From Sphingosinicellaceae bacterium (GTDB lineage Bacteria > Pseudomonadota > Alphaproteobacteria > Sphingomonadales > Sphingomonadaceae), in contig CP079108.1 of NCBI GenBank assembly GCA_019285715.1, positions 2,247,001 to 2,311,000 of the forward strand: a DNA stretch of 64,000 nt, in the 5' to 3' direction. Below the pieces are notes generated by a model that was given only the letters and a program-made list of their open reading frames with translations, was not told the origin of the DNA and made no database searches. Shown here in pieces: positions 9,599-18,280 of this stretch. The first letter of the stretch is position 1. Each line of letters starts with the position of its first letter. Position numbers and translations under genes: made by a program.

Positions 9599-10357
9599 AT
9601 GTGCAACGAAGCCGCCCGCCGCACCGCGCTCAACCTGATCCGCGATGACTTCCGCAAGGTGCGGATCGAGCTGACCTTCCCGGAGGGGCTGCCGAACCTG
9701 GCGCCGCTCGACAGCATCCGCATCACCGACCCCGCCGCCATCGTCCGGCTGCGCGGCGCCGCGCACGAGCTGGTGCAGCGGCGGTGGAGCTGGGTCGGGC
9801 CGGGTTCGGGCAAGGGGGCCGGCAAGCCGGTGTACAACTTCCGCTCCGAAGGGCGGAGCTTCACCAACACGAATACCGGCGGCCGCTGCCTGATCCCGCT
9901 CGACGGCTTCTACGAGTTCACCGACGCCGAACCGCTGCCCGGCGAACCCAAGCCCAAGCGCAAGGACAAGTGGCTGTTCACCATGCCCCCGGAGCCGGAC
10001 GGCGACCACGGTGCGGAGCCGGACGGCGACCACGGTGCGGAGCCGGACGGCGACCACGGTGCTGAGCCGGACGGCGACCACGCCAGCGGCCCCGACGCGG
10101 CCGACCCCGACTCCCGCCCCCTGTTCTGCGTCGCCGGGCTGTGGCGCGCCGGGGTCAGTCTCGGCAAGGACGGCACCGGCGAGGCGTGGACCATGCTGAC
10201 CTGCGATCCCGGCCCCGACATCGCCCCCTACCACTCCCGCCAGATCGTCCTGATGCCGCGCGAACACTGGGCCGACTGGCTCGGCGGCACCGTGCCCGCC
10301 GCGGACCTGATCGCGCCGACGCCCGCCGGCACGCTGCGGGTCGTGCCGGCGCGCTGA
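9599..10357 (+). CDS. SOS response-associated peptidase (SRAP/YedK/HMCES family)
   Basis: Forms a protective thiazolidine crosslink with abasic sites in single-stranded DNA through the N-terminal cysteine. It starts MCNEA, so Cys2 becomes N-terminal after Met removal, which fixes the start at 9599. Further family features: RWSWVGPG, CLIPLDGFYEF and the conserved PYHSRQIV near the C-terminus. 252 residues, longer than usual because a low-complexity loop (about 131-165) made of EPDGDHGA repeats lies between the GFYEF strand and the RPLFCVAGLWR strand. Back to normal GC after the RloAB island. No LexA box is seen just upstream. Confidence 0.9.
   Translation: MCNEAARRTALNLIRDDFRKVRIELTFPEGLPNLAPLDSIRITDPAAIVRLRGAAHELVQRRWSWVGPGSGKGAGKPVYNFRSEGRSFTNTNTGGRCLIPLDGFYEFTDAEPLPGEPKPKRKDKWLFTMPPEPDGDHGAEPDGDHGAEPDGDHGAEPDGDHASGPDAADPDSRPLFCVAGLWRAGVSLGKDGTGEAWTMLTCDPGPDIAPYHSRQIVLMPREHWADWLGGTVPAADLIAPTPAGTLRVVPAR
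9992..10087 (+). repeat. 24-bp in-frame tandem repeat inside the SRAP gene (4 copies)
   Basis: Four head-to-tail 24-base units, each coding for EPDGDHGA; the first three differ by about one base and the last ends EPDGDHAS. The length is a multiple of three, so copy-number change would keep the frame. It sits in a surface loop of the SRAP fold. It is not a CRISPR, because there are no spacers. Confidence 0.9.
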
Positions 10358-10551
10358 ACCGCCCAGCCGTCATTCTGGCGAACCGCGCGCGAGGCTGTCC
10401 TACAGCGCACCGATCCGGTACACTGCGGTCGGGCCAGCGTCCGTCTCCGCCAGCTCCGCACGTCTAAGCCGTTGTTAAGTCATTCGCTCCCGCACGGACC
10501 TGCCGTATTCGAGGACGCCACCTGGGTGTAAACTCTCAGTAATCTGGGCCG

Positions 10552-11904
10552 CTACAGCCCCTCGCCCCCGACCCAATGCGCCTGCGCCAGCCGCCGCGCC
10601 ACGGTCCACACCTGGGTCCGGATGTCGGGGACGGCGACGATCTCCCAGAAGGCCCCGCGGGTCATCGGGCCGAGGCCGAACAGGCGCGGGTGGGGCTGGC
10701 CGTCCGCCCCGATCAGCCGGCTCTGGCTGTCGACGTCGAGCCCGAGCCGGTTGGCGTCGGCGCGCGCGTGGCCGCCGGCGATCAGGCCGCGCAGCAGCGG
10801 CTCGGTCGAGCGCGCCAGGTCGCCCTGCGGCCCGGTGCAGTTGACCACCCGGCGCGCCGCCAGCGCCTGCGTCGCGTCCGCCCCGCGGGGCCGCCACTCG
10901 ACCTCGATGCCGGTGCCCGACCGGGCGAAGCGCGACGGTTTGCCCCCGACGATGCTGAGCCGCCCGGCGGCGCGCATGGCCTCGACCTTGGCGGCGACGG
11001 CGGGGGCGAGGCGGTGGCGATGGACATCCCACCATGGTCGCAGGTGGCGCATGAAGCGGGTGCGCTCCTCGACCGTGGCCGACAGCCACAGGCTCTGGGT
11101 GAAGGGCCTGAGCTCGTCGACCGCGGCGCGCCAGCCGATGGCCTCGGCCCGCTCGCGCACCTCCCGCAGCAGCGCCGACGCGCGGCTGGTCGGCTTCTCG
11201 TTGCGGTCCCCCGGCGGTCCGGGCGGCACGTGCGGGCGCGGCAGCAGGCCGCGACGGCTCATCGCGACGACCTTGCCGCCGAAGCCGGCTGCATCGAGCG
11301 ACAGCGCCACGTCGACCATGGTCAGCCCGGTGCCGATCAGCAGCACGGTGTCGTCGTCGGTCAGCCCCTCGACGACGGCGGGGTCCCACGGGTCATGGGC
11401 GTAGACGTCGCCGTCGAAGGCGTCGGGATCGAGCCCCGGCGGCGCGTGCGGCGGCAGGTTGCCGACCGCGACGACGACCGCGTCGAAGCTCTGCGGCGGG
11501 CCGTCGGCGAACCGGAGCGTGACGCCGGCCTCGCTCACCTCCGCCCCGACGACGTCGTCGCGGACCAGGTGCAAGCGCTCGCCGGCGCGGGCGCTGGAGC
11601 GCTCGAGCAGCTCGCCGAGGTACTCGCCGTAGACCTTGCGTTGGGCGAAGTCGCCGCCGCCGCCCAGCCCCCGCGCCGTGCACCACTCGGCGAAGTGCTG
11701 CGGCCGGTCGCTGAGCGCGCTCATGTTGCCGGCGCGGACGTTGAGCAGGTGCGACGGATGCGGCGCGGTGTAGGCGGTGCCGCGCCCGAACACCGGCCGC
11801 CGCTCGACCAGCGTCGCCTCCGGCCCGGCATGGCGCAGGATGTTGATGGCAAGCAGCGAGCCCGAGAACCCCGCCCCGACGATGGCGACCGACTTGTAGA
11901 TCAC
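10552..11904 (-). CDS. FAD/NAD(P)-binding oxidoreductase-like protein (COG4529 type)
   Basis: 450 residues with an N-terminal Rossmann motif VAIVGAGFSGSLLA (GxGxxG), then GRGTAY and HLLNVRAGNMS, typical of the FAD-NAD(P)-binding NAD_binding_9 family (COG4529). A second nucleotide-binding motif LLIGTGLTMVDVAL lies near the middle, and the C-terminal LFGLGPMTRGAFWEI resembles the FAD-closing segment. Reaction unknown; some relatives are annotated as hydroxyacylglutathione- or siderophore-related, without proof. Single gene, divergent from the TonB receptor across 374 bases. Confidence 0.75.
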   Translation of the reverse strand: MIYKSVAIVGAGFSGSLLAINILRHAGPEATLVERRPVFGRGTAYTAPHPSHLLNVRAGNMSALSDRPQHFAEWCTARGLGGGGDFAQRKVYGEYLGELLERSSARAGERLHLVRDDVVGAEVSEAGVTLRFADGPPQSFDAVVVAVGNLPPHAPPGLDPDAFDGDVYAHDPWDPAVVEGLTDDDTVLLIGTGLTMVDVALSLDAAGFGGKVVAMSRRGLLPRPHVPPGPPGDRNEKPTSRASALLREVRERAEAIGWRAAVDELRPFTQSLWLSATVEERTRFMRHLRPWWDVHRHRLAPAVAAKVEAMRAAGRLSIVGGKPSRFARSGTGIEVEWRPRGADATQALAARRVVNCTGPQGDLARSTEPLLRGLIAGGHARADANRLGLDVDSQSRLIGADGQPHPRLFGLGPMTRGAFWEIVAVPDIRTQVWTVARRLAQAHWVGGEGL

Positions 11905-12278
11905 CGGCCCGGCGACCCATGCCCGAGCGTCGCCGGCACGCGGCGCGACGGCTTTGCCCCCACCGCTGTGAGGGCGCGCGGCTCGTGGAAAAGTGCAGGC
12001 TCGGACATAAGCCAGGTGAATGGCACAAGGCTCCGTCGAATGGGAGGGGCGACACGTGGCGGCACGCCGCGCCGGGGCATCGGTGCGGCGGGCATGACGA
12101 CGTCGCGCCCGCGGAAACCGCGCCTCCGGCTAACACCCTGATAACGGCTCTGTCTCTTTTATATCCCAGCAGCCTGATATGATTTCGGTGCCGGCGCAAT
12201 TTTAATGCCTCGACGGCTTTGGCGGAGTATTGGGGGACGCAACAGGCCTGACGGTCGAAACGATCCTTTGGGGGATAC
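11905..12278. other. 374-bp divergent intergenic region
   Basis: No convincing gene. It must hold the promoters for the divergent oxidoreductase and TonB-receptor genes. GGGGGA lies about 5 bases before the receptor ATG. A TATGAT at 12178-12183 is a possible -10 element, but no good -35 is seen. No tRNA or structured RNA recognised. Confidence 0.5.
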
Positions 12279-14684
12279 ATGATCCGTTCGTTGACGCTCG
12301 CCGGAACCGCGCTGTTCGCGCTCGCCGCCTCGACCGCATTTGCCCAGGCACCCGCGGCGCCGAACGCCCCGGCGGCGACAAGCTCGCCGGCCGGCGAGGC
12401 TACGGCCGATGCGGGCGATACTGGTGATATCATCGTCACCGCTCAAAAGCGTTCGGAGCGGCTGCAAGACGTGCCGGTGGCCGTCTCGGTGATTAGCGGC
12501 GATGCGCTCGCCGCCCAGGGCAAGGTCAGCCTCGAGGGCGCCCAGTACCTGGTGCCGTCGTTCAACTTCCTGAAGTCGGGCACGACCCTGAACCAGTCGC
12601 TGTTCCTGCGCGGCGTCGGCACCGCGACGTTCTCGATCGCCGGCGAGCCGTCGGTGTCGACCGTGCTCGACGGCGTCGTCTTCAGCCGCGCCGGTGAGGC
12701 GTTCAGCGACCTCGTCGACATCGAACGCATCGAGGTGCTGCGTGGGCCGCAGGGCACATTGTTCGGCAAGAATTCGTCCGCCGGCGTCATCAACATCGTC
12801 TCGAAGCGCCCGGGCAAGGAACTCGGTGGCTATGTCGAGGGCGGTTACTACTTCGGCAACGGCAACGAATACCGGGTTCGCGGTGCGCTCGACGTTCCGC
12901 TGTCGGCGAACATCCGCAGCCGCATCACCGGCTTCTATGACAAGTACGATGGCAACATCCACAACGTCGCGCCCGACGTCGACCGCCGCGTCAACGGTTT
13001 CAAGCACTACGGCGCGCGCGGGATCATCGAGGCGGACGCCAGCGACACGGTCAAGCTGACCTTCATCGCCGACTATCACCACAACAACGACGATTGCTGC
13101 GCCGAGGTCATCGCCGGACCGCCGCTGAACGCCAACGGCACGGTCAACACCGCCGCGCTGGCGCTGATCCAGACCGTGCTGCCGACGATCAAGGGCACCG
13201 ACACGCGCTCGATCAGCCAGAACCTCGTCACCCAGACCAAGGAGACCGGTTACGGTTTCTCGGGCCAGGCCGACGTCGAGCTCGGCGACCTGACCGTCAC
13301 CTCGATCACCGCCTACCGGAACTACAAGAACACCGAGATCCGCGACGGCGATTTCCTCCCGCAGGCCTATGTCGGGGTCAACCAGCTCCACGACTTCGGC
13401 CCGCAGACCGGCAACACGTTCAGCCAGGAACTGCGCCTGACGTCGCCGGGCCACCAGTTCTTCGACTACGTCGCGGGCTTCTATTACTCGCGGGCTGAAT
13501 CGGAGCGCATCTTCACGCGCAACGACCAAGTCTGCACGGCAGCGCGCGGTGCCGGCCTGCCGGCCGGCGTGCTGACGCCGTGCACCAGCCCGCTCGCCGC
13601 GCCGTCGACCTTCCCGACCGGCACCGCCGACTTCGGCTCGGTGTTCAAGAACGTCGCGCTGTTCGGCCAGGGCACGCTCAACATCGCGACGCGCTTCCGG
13701 CTGATCGGCGGCGTCCGCTACACGATCGACCAGCTCGATGTCTTCCACAGCCGGGTCACGACGCTGGCCGGACCGGGCATCAACGGCAACTTCGACGCCG
13801 GAGTCTACAACAATGGCCTGGGCGGCGGCGTCTCCAACGGCGTGCCGTTCCGGGCGCGCGCCACCAACGACAACTGGTCGGGCAAGGCCGGCGCCCAGTT
13901 CGACGTCAGCGAGGCCAGCACCGCTTATGCGACCTACTCGCGCGGCTACAAGGGCCCGGCGTTCAACGTCTTCTACAATTTGACCTATACCGGCACCAAC
14001 GAGATCGCGCCGGAGACCTCGAACGCCTACGAGATCGGCCTGAAGAACACGCTGTTCGACGGGAAGCTGACGCTCAACCTCGCCGGCTATTACGCCAAGT
14101 ATCACAACTTCCAGGCCAACAACCCCGACCTCGCGGCGGGCGTCGTGGTCACCCGCTTCACCAACGCCGGCGACGTCTCGACCCGCGGCGGCGAGCTGGA
14201 CGCGGTGTTCCGCGCCGGGCGCGACCTGAACTTCTCGGGCGGCGTCGCCTACACCGACGCGCACGTCGACAAGTTCAAGGTGCCGAATGGTAATCCCACC
14301 GGGGTTATTCCGTCGGGTACGCCGCTCGGCTTCGCGCCCAAGTGGAAGGGCAATGTCGGCGCCGACTACCGCTTGCGCACCGGCGGCGCGGTCGACTTCG
14401 GTGTCGGGGCACAGGCGTCGTACCAGTCGAAGGAGCTGTCGCTGTTTTCCGCCGACCCGGTCCAGCGCGCCGCCGGGACCATCCAGGGCTACGGCCTGAT
14501 CAACCTCAGCGCCTCGGTCATGGACAAGGACGACCACTACAAACTGACCTTCCAGGTCCGCAACCTGACCGACAAAAGCTTTGCCGCATCGATCATCAAC
14601 GGCGGCCCAAGCGGCGGCTATCGCTACCAGATCCCACGCGATGCTGATCGCTACTACGGCGTCACCGGGCGCGTCAGCTTCTGA
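12279..14684 (+). CDS. TonB-dependent outer-membrane receptor
   Basis: 801 residues. Signal peptide 1-23 (cleavage after AFA), then a low-complexity Ala/Pro linker, a TonB box DIIVTAQKR, a plug domain with DVPVAVSVISGDAL and RIEVLRGPQGTLFGKNSSAG, and a 22-strand-type barrel ending YYGVTGRVSF with the terminal Phe used by the BAM machinery. It is of the sphingomonad class that imports diverse organics rather than the classical siderophore class. The next gene codes an SsuA-like solute-binding lipoprotein, which suggests a sulfonate or sulfate-ester substrate, but that is an inference. Good RBS before the ATG. Confidence 0.92.
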   Translation: MIRSLTLAGTALFALAASTAFAQAPAAPNAPAATSSPAGEATADAGDTGDIIVTAQKRSERLQDVPVAVSVISGDALAAQGKVSLEGAQYLVPSFNFLKSGTTLNQSLFLRGVGTATFSIAGEPSVSTVLDGVVFSRAGEAFSDLVDIERIEVLRGPQGTLFGKNSSAGVINIVSKRPGKELGGYVEGGYYFGNGNEYRVRGALDVPLSANIRSRITGFYDKYDGNIHNVAPDVDRRVNGFKHYGARGIIEADASDTVKLTFIADYHHNNDDCCAEVIAGPPLNANGTVNTAALALIQTVLPTIKGTDTRSISQNLVTQTKETGYGFSGQADVELGDLTVTSITAYRNYKNTEIRDGDFLPQAYVGVNQLHDFGPQTGNTFSQELRLTSPGHQFFDYVAGFYYSRAESERIFTRNDQVCTAARGAGLPAGVLTPCTSPLAAPSTFPTGTADFGSVFKNVALFGQGTLNIATRFRLIGGVRYTIDQLDVFHSRVTTLAGPGINGNFDAGVYNNGLGGGVSNGVPFRARATNDNWSGKAGAQFDVSEASTAYATYSRGYKGPAFNVFYNLTYTGTNEIAPETSNAYEIGLKNTLFDGKLTLNLAGYYAKYHNFQANNPDLAAGVVVTRFTNAGDVSTRGGELDAVFRAGRDLNFSGGVAYTDAHVDKFKVPNGNPTGVIPSGTPLGFAPKWKGNVGADYRLRTGGAVDFGVGAQASYQSKELSLFSADPVQRAAGTIQGYGLINLSASVMDKDDHYKLTFQVRNLTDKSFAASIINGGPSGGYRYQIPRDADRYYGVTGRVSF

Positions 14685-14782
14685 CCTGGGACGGGTGGCA
14701 GGGGCTGGTCCTCCGCCGCCCGTAGCCGGGACTGGTCCAACTGTGCCTTGCGGGCGCGTGGGTCATCGGCGACAGTCTGACG

Positions 14783-15691
14783 ATGATTGACCGCCGCACC
14801 CTGCTGATCGCATCGGCGGCGCTGGCGGCGTGCTCGAAGCGCCCTCGCATTCGTATCGGCTACCAGAACGGCCTGCTGCTGATCGCCAAGGCGCGCGGTG
14901 ATCTCGATGATGTTGCCAAAGTGGTGTGGCATGGCTACGCCGCCGGGCCGCCCCTGCTCGAGGCGATGAGCGTCGGCGGGATCGACCTTGGCGGCACTGG
15001 CGACACCCCGCCGATCGTTGCGCAAAGCCAAGGCGCACGAATCGTCTACGTCGCCGCCCAGCCGGTCAGCGGTGCGGCCGCTGCGATCCTCGTGCCCGCC
15101 GGGTCGAAGCTGCAGACCGCCGCCGAGCTGCGAGGCAAGCGCGTCGCCTGGCTGCGCGGCACGTCCGCCGAGCGCTTCGTCCGTACGGCACTCGCCGCCG
15201 CCGGGCTGACCCCGGTTGATGTCGAGGCGGTCAACCTCGCCCCCGACGATGCCGCCGCTGCCTTTGCAGGTGGCAGCCTCGACGCCTGGGCAGTGTGGGA
15301 TCCGTATTTCGCCAGTGCCGAAGTCGAGCACCGTGCCCGTGTCCTCGTCGGCGGCGCATCGCTTGCGGCAAGCCTGTCGTTCCTGACCGCCAACGCCGAT
15401 TTTGCCAAGGCACAACCCGACACGCTACGCGCCGTCCTCAGCGCCCTGAAAGCGACCGCGGCATGGGCAACGACGAACCGCAAGGGTCTCGCCGATATCA
15501 TGGCGACGGCGGCTGGGCTGACGCCTCACGTCGCAGCGCGGGTTGCGGCCCGGCAGGACCTTGCGCTGGTCCCGCTCGACGCCGCGATCATGGCGGCCGA
15601 GCAGAAGGTCGCCGACGCGCTGCTGGCGCAAGGCACGATCCCGGCGCGGGTCGACGTGGCGACGCTGCGCTGGAACGGCTGGCGAGGATAG
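14783..15691 (+). CDS. SsuA-like ABC transporter substrate-binding lipoprotein
   Basis: 302 residues. N-terminal MIDRRTLLIASAALAAC looks like a lipoprotein signal with the lipobox Cys near residue 17. The mature part is a periplasmic binding fold of the aliphatic sulfonate/nitrate/taurine type (SsuA/NrtA): IRIGYQNGLLLIAK, GGIDLGGTGDTPP, GKRVAWLRGTSAERFV and AWAVWDPYF. Neither the ATPase (SsuB) nor the permease (SsuC) is adjacent. The TonB receptor ends 98 bases upstream on the same strand. Substrate by family: alkanesulfonate or sulfate ester; not shown directly. Confidence 0.8.
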   Translation: MIDRRTLLIASAALAACSKRPRIRIGYQNGLLLIAKARGDLDDVAKVVWHGYAAGPPLLEAMSVGGIDLGGTGDTPPIVAQSQGARIVYVAAQPVSGAAAAILVPAGSKLQTAAELRGKRVAWLRGTSAERFVRTALAAAGLTPVDVEAVNLAPDDAAAAFAGGSLDAWAVWDPYFASAEVEHRARVLVGGASLAASLSFLTANADFAKAQPDTLRAVLSALKATAAWATTNRKGLADIMATAAGLTPHVAARVAARQDLALVPLDAAIMAAEQKVADALLAQGTIPARVDVATLRWNGWRG

Positions 15692-15694
15692 CGG

Positions 15695-18280
15695 CTACGC
15701 CTTCGGCAATGGCCGCGCCTTCGCCGGCTCGCGCTTGCGGGCCGCCTGTGCCAGCACCGCCGCCGGATCGGCCGCGCTGAAGAGGTTCGCCGCCTTGACC
15801 TCGCGCAGCTCCGCCCACGTCACCGGCACCGCAACCCCGGCACCCGCACGCGCCCGCACCGAGTAGGGCAGCACCGCGGTCGCGCCGCGCTGGTTACGGA
15901 GATAGTCGACGAAGATGCGGCCCTTGCGCTTGGCCTTGCTCATCACCGCGACGAAGGCATCGGGAGCTTCAGCCTCCAGGCTCTCGGCGAAGGCCTTGCA
16001 CCACGCCTTGACCTCGGGCCACTCCGCACGCGGCACTAGCGGCGCCACCACGTGCACGCCCTTCCCGCCGCTCAGCATCGGGGCGCTGTCGAGGCCGCGC
16101 GACTTAAGCCGGTCGCGGACCAGTTCGGCCGCCAGCTTGACCGCCTCGAAGCTGACCGCCTCGTCGGGATCGAGGTCAATGACCAGCCGGTCGGGGCGCT
16201 CGATGTCGTCGACGCGGCTGCCCCAGCCGTGGAACTCGATGGTCCCCATCTGGACGCAAGCGAGCAGTCCCGCGGAGTCCTCGACGTAGAGGTAGGGCTC
16301 GGTCTTGCCGCCGCTCTCGGCGATCTCGACCGAATGGACGCTGTCGGGGAACATGCCACTGTCGTGCTTCTGGAAGAAGCACTGCTTGGCGCGACCCTGC
16401 GGGCAGCGGACGAGGCTGATCGCGCGCCGGGCGAGGTCGGGCATCATCGCGGCGGAGACGGTCTCGTAATAAGCGGCGAGCGCGCCCTTGGTCATGCCGA
16501 GTTCGGGGAAGACGATGCGGTCGGGCGAGGAGATGACGACGCCGCTGCCTGTGGAAGCGGGAGCGAGCTTTGGTGCCGCCTTGGCCTTCGCGGCAGGCTT
16601 CCCCTCGGGGACGGTCTCGCCTTGCGTCAGCTCGCGCACCACCTCCCGCGCCGGCTTATCCGCGCGCAGCCCCAGAAAGCTTGGGTGGCGCAGGTGGCCG
16701 TCGCCCGTGAACTCGGTGAAGGCGACCTCCGCGACAAGCTCGGGCCGGACCCAGTTCGCGCCGCGTCGAGCCAGCGCGGGCAGCTTGTCGGCGTAGGCGG
16801 GCTTGTCGGCCTTCAGCGCCGCAAGCTTCGCGGTCAGGTCCTCGAGCGTCTTGTCGTCGAAGCCGGTGCCCACGCGGCCGGCATAGACAAACTTCTCGCC
16901 CTCGTAGATGCCGAGCAGCAGGGACGCGAAGCCCCTGCCCTTCTCGCTGGTCGACCAGCCGCCGATGACGAACTCCTGGCGGTGCAGGCACTTCGACTTG
17001 AGCCACGTGCCGGCGCGGCCTGCCCGGTAGCGGACGTCGGCCTTCTTGCTGATAACGCCCTCGTAGCCGCCGGCGCACAGGGCAGCGAACAGCTTCTCGC
17101 CGCCGCCCCGGACGTGCTCCGAATAGTGCAGCGGCGGGTCGATGCCTTCAAGCAGATGAGCGAGCCGCGCCTTGCGCTCGACCAGCGGCAGCGCGGCCAC
17201 GTCGGTGCCGTCGAGCTCGAGCAGGTCGAAGGCGAAGGCCAGGATCGGGCCGCCATCTTTGAGCGCGTTCTGGAGGGCCCCGAAGCTCGGCTTGCCGGCG
17301 TTGTCTAGGGCGACGATCTCGCAGTCGATCAGCGCCGTTGAGCATGGCAGCTTGGCGGCCGCATCAGCGACGACGCGGAACTTGGTGGTCCAGTCGAGGC
17401 CGGAGCGGGTGTAGGCGATGCACTTACCGCCGCCGACCGCGACGAGCGCGCGGTAGCCGTCGTACTTGGTCTCGTGGAGCCAGTCGTTGCCGGTCGGCGG
17501 GGTGTCGACGAGGGTGGCGAGTTGGGGGTCCTGGAAGGCGGGTGGTTTGGCGGAGTCCTTCGCACGCGGCTTCGGAGTACCCACCCCGAGCCCCTCCCCT
17601 TCAGGGAGGCGGACCCGCTTGGCCGGATTACTCTCCTCATTAGCAGGAACCCGCTTGGTCTTGCTGCTCCCCTCCCTGTTCAGGGAGGGGGTGGGGGTGG
17701 GTGTGGCGCCCTTCGCGGCGCTTTTTTCCCCGTTCGTGATCGCCTCCATCGTCCGCGCACTCTCGACGCTGGTCATGTGCTCGGCCCCCAAGTCACCGGT
17801 CGCGAACTCGTCCTCGACCTTCCGCATCAGCCAGTTCTCGCGCTTGCCCTCAGGCTTGAGCCGGACGAGCACCCACTCGCCCTTCATGCGCTCACCGTGC
17901 AGTGTGAAGTGCAGCTTGCCCTTCTTCAGGCCGACGCGAGGATCGTCCTGCGGCTCCCAGGTGCCGCGGTCCCACAGCATGACCGTGCCGCCGCCGTACT
18001 CGCCCGCTGGGATCGTGCCCTCGAAGGTCGCGTAACTGAGCGGGTGGTCCTCTGTCCGGACCGCGAGGCGCTTGTCCTCCGGATTGGTCGACGGCCCGCG
18101 GGTCACGGCCCAGCTCAGCAGCACGCCGTCGAGTTCCAGGCGGAAGTCCCAGTGCAGGCGGGTCGCCGCGTGCTTCTGGACCATGAAGCTGTTGCCGGTC
18201 GCGCGCCCGGCCTCGCCGGCGGGCTCGCGCGTCTTCTTGAAGTCGCGCTTGGCGTTGTAGGTCGCGAGGCTGTCGCTCAC
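15695..18280 (-). CDS. ligD: Multifunctional non-homologous end-joining DNA ligase LigD
   Basis: Seals Ku-bound double-strand breaks. 861 residues in the order phosphoesterase - ligase - polymerase. The 3'-phosphoesterase (about 30-180) shows QKHAATRLHWDFRLELDG and TIPAGEYGGG. The ATP-dependent ligase starts near 260 with catalytic K272 in ETKYDGYR. The primase-polymerase domain (about 560-850) shows VRCPQGRAKQCFFQKH and the metal-binding DLDPD. The linker at about 193-234 is translated from a palindromic repeat pair that also occurs in intergenic DNA, which is unusual. The 5' end overlaps ku by 4 bases, so the genes are translationally coupled. Confidence 0.95.
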   Translation of the reverse strand: MSDSLATYNAKRDFKKTREPAGEAGRATGNSFMVQKHAATRLHWDFRLELDGVLLSWAVTRGPSTNPEDKRLAVRTEDHPLSYATFEGTIPAGEYGGGTVMLWDRGTWEPQDDPRVGLKKGKLHFTLHGERMKGEWVLVRLKPEGKRENWLMRKVEDEFATGDLGAEHMTSVESARTMEAITNGEKSAAKGATPTPTPSLNREGSSKTKRVPANEESNPAKRVRLPEGEGLGVGTPKPRAKDSAKPPAFQDPQLATLVDTPPTGNDWLHETKYDGYRALVAVGGGKCIAYTRSGLDWTTKFRVVADAAAKLPCSTALIDCEIVALDNAGKPSFGALQNALKDGGPILAFAFDLLELDGTDVAALPLVERKARLAHLLEGIDPPLHYSEHVRGGGEKLFAALCAGGYEGVISKKADVRYRAGRAGTWLKSKCLHRQEFVIGGWSTSEKGRGFASLLLGIYEGEKFVYAGRVGTGFDDKTLEDLTAKLAALKADKPAYADKLPALARRGANWVRPELVAEVAFTEFTGDGHLRHPSFLGLRADKPAREVVRELTQGETVPEGKPAAKAKAAPKLAPASTGSGVVISSPDRIVFPELGMTKGALAAYYETVSAAMMPDLARRAISLVRCPQGRAKQCFFQKHDSGMFPDSVHSVEIAESGGKTEPYLYVEDSAGLLACVQMGTIEFHGWGSRVDDIERPDRLVIDLDPDEAVSFEAVKLAAELVRDRLKSRGLDSAPMLSGGKGVHVVAPLVPRAEWPEVKAWCKAFAESLEAEAPDAFVAVMSKAKRKGRIFVDYLRNQRGATAVLPYSVRARAGAGVAVPVTWAELREVKAANLFSAADPAAVLAQAARKREPAKARPLPKA
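17578..17704. repeat. REP-like palindromic repeat pair inside ligD
   Basis: Two inverted copies of a short palindromic element. The left copy has CCCACCCCGAGCCCCTCCCC followed by TTCAGGGAGG. The right copy has CCCCTCCCTGTTCAGGGAGG followed by GGTGGGGGTGGGTG, nearly the reverse complement of the left copy. The same family occurs between serC and serA at 32097-32215, including the flanking GGGGAGCAG-x-AAGA. Here the element is in frame and codes the linker between the phosphoesterase and ligase domains of LigD. Confidence 0.8.

Noticed and set aside
9992-10087. Possible CRISPR-like array
   Set aside because: The 24-bp units are directly adjacent, without spacers, and lie in frame in a coding gene.
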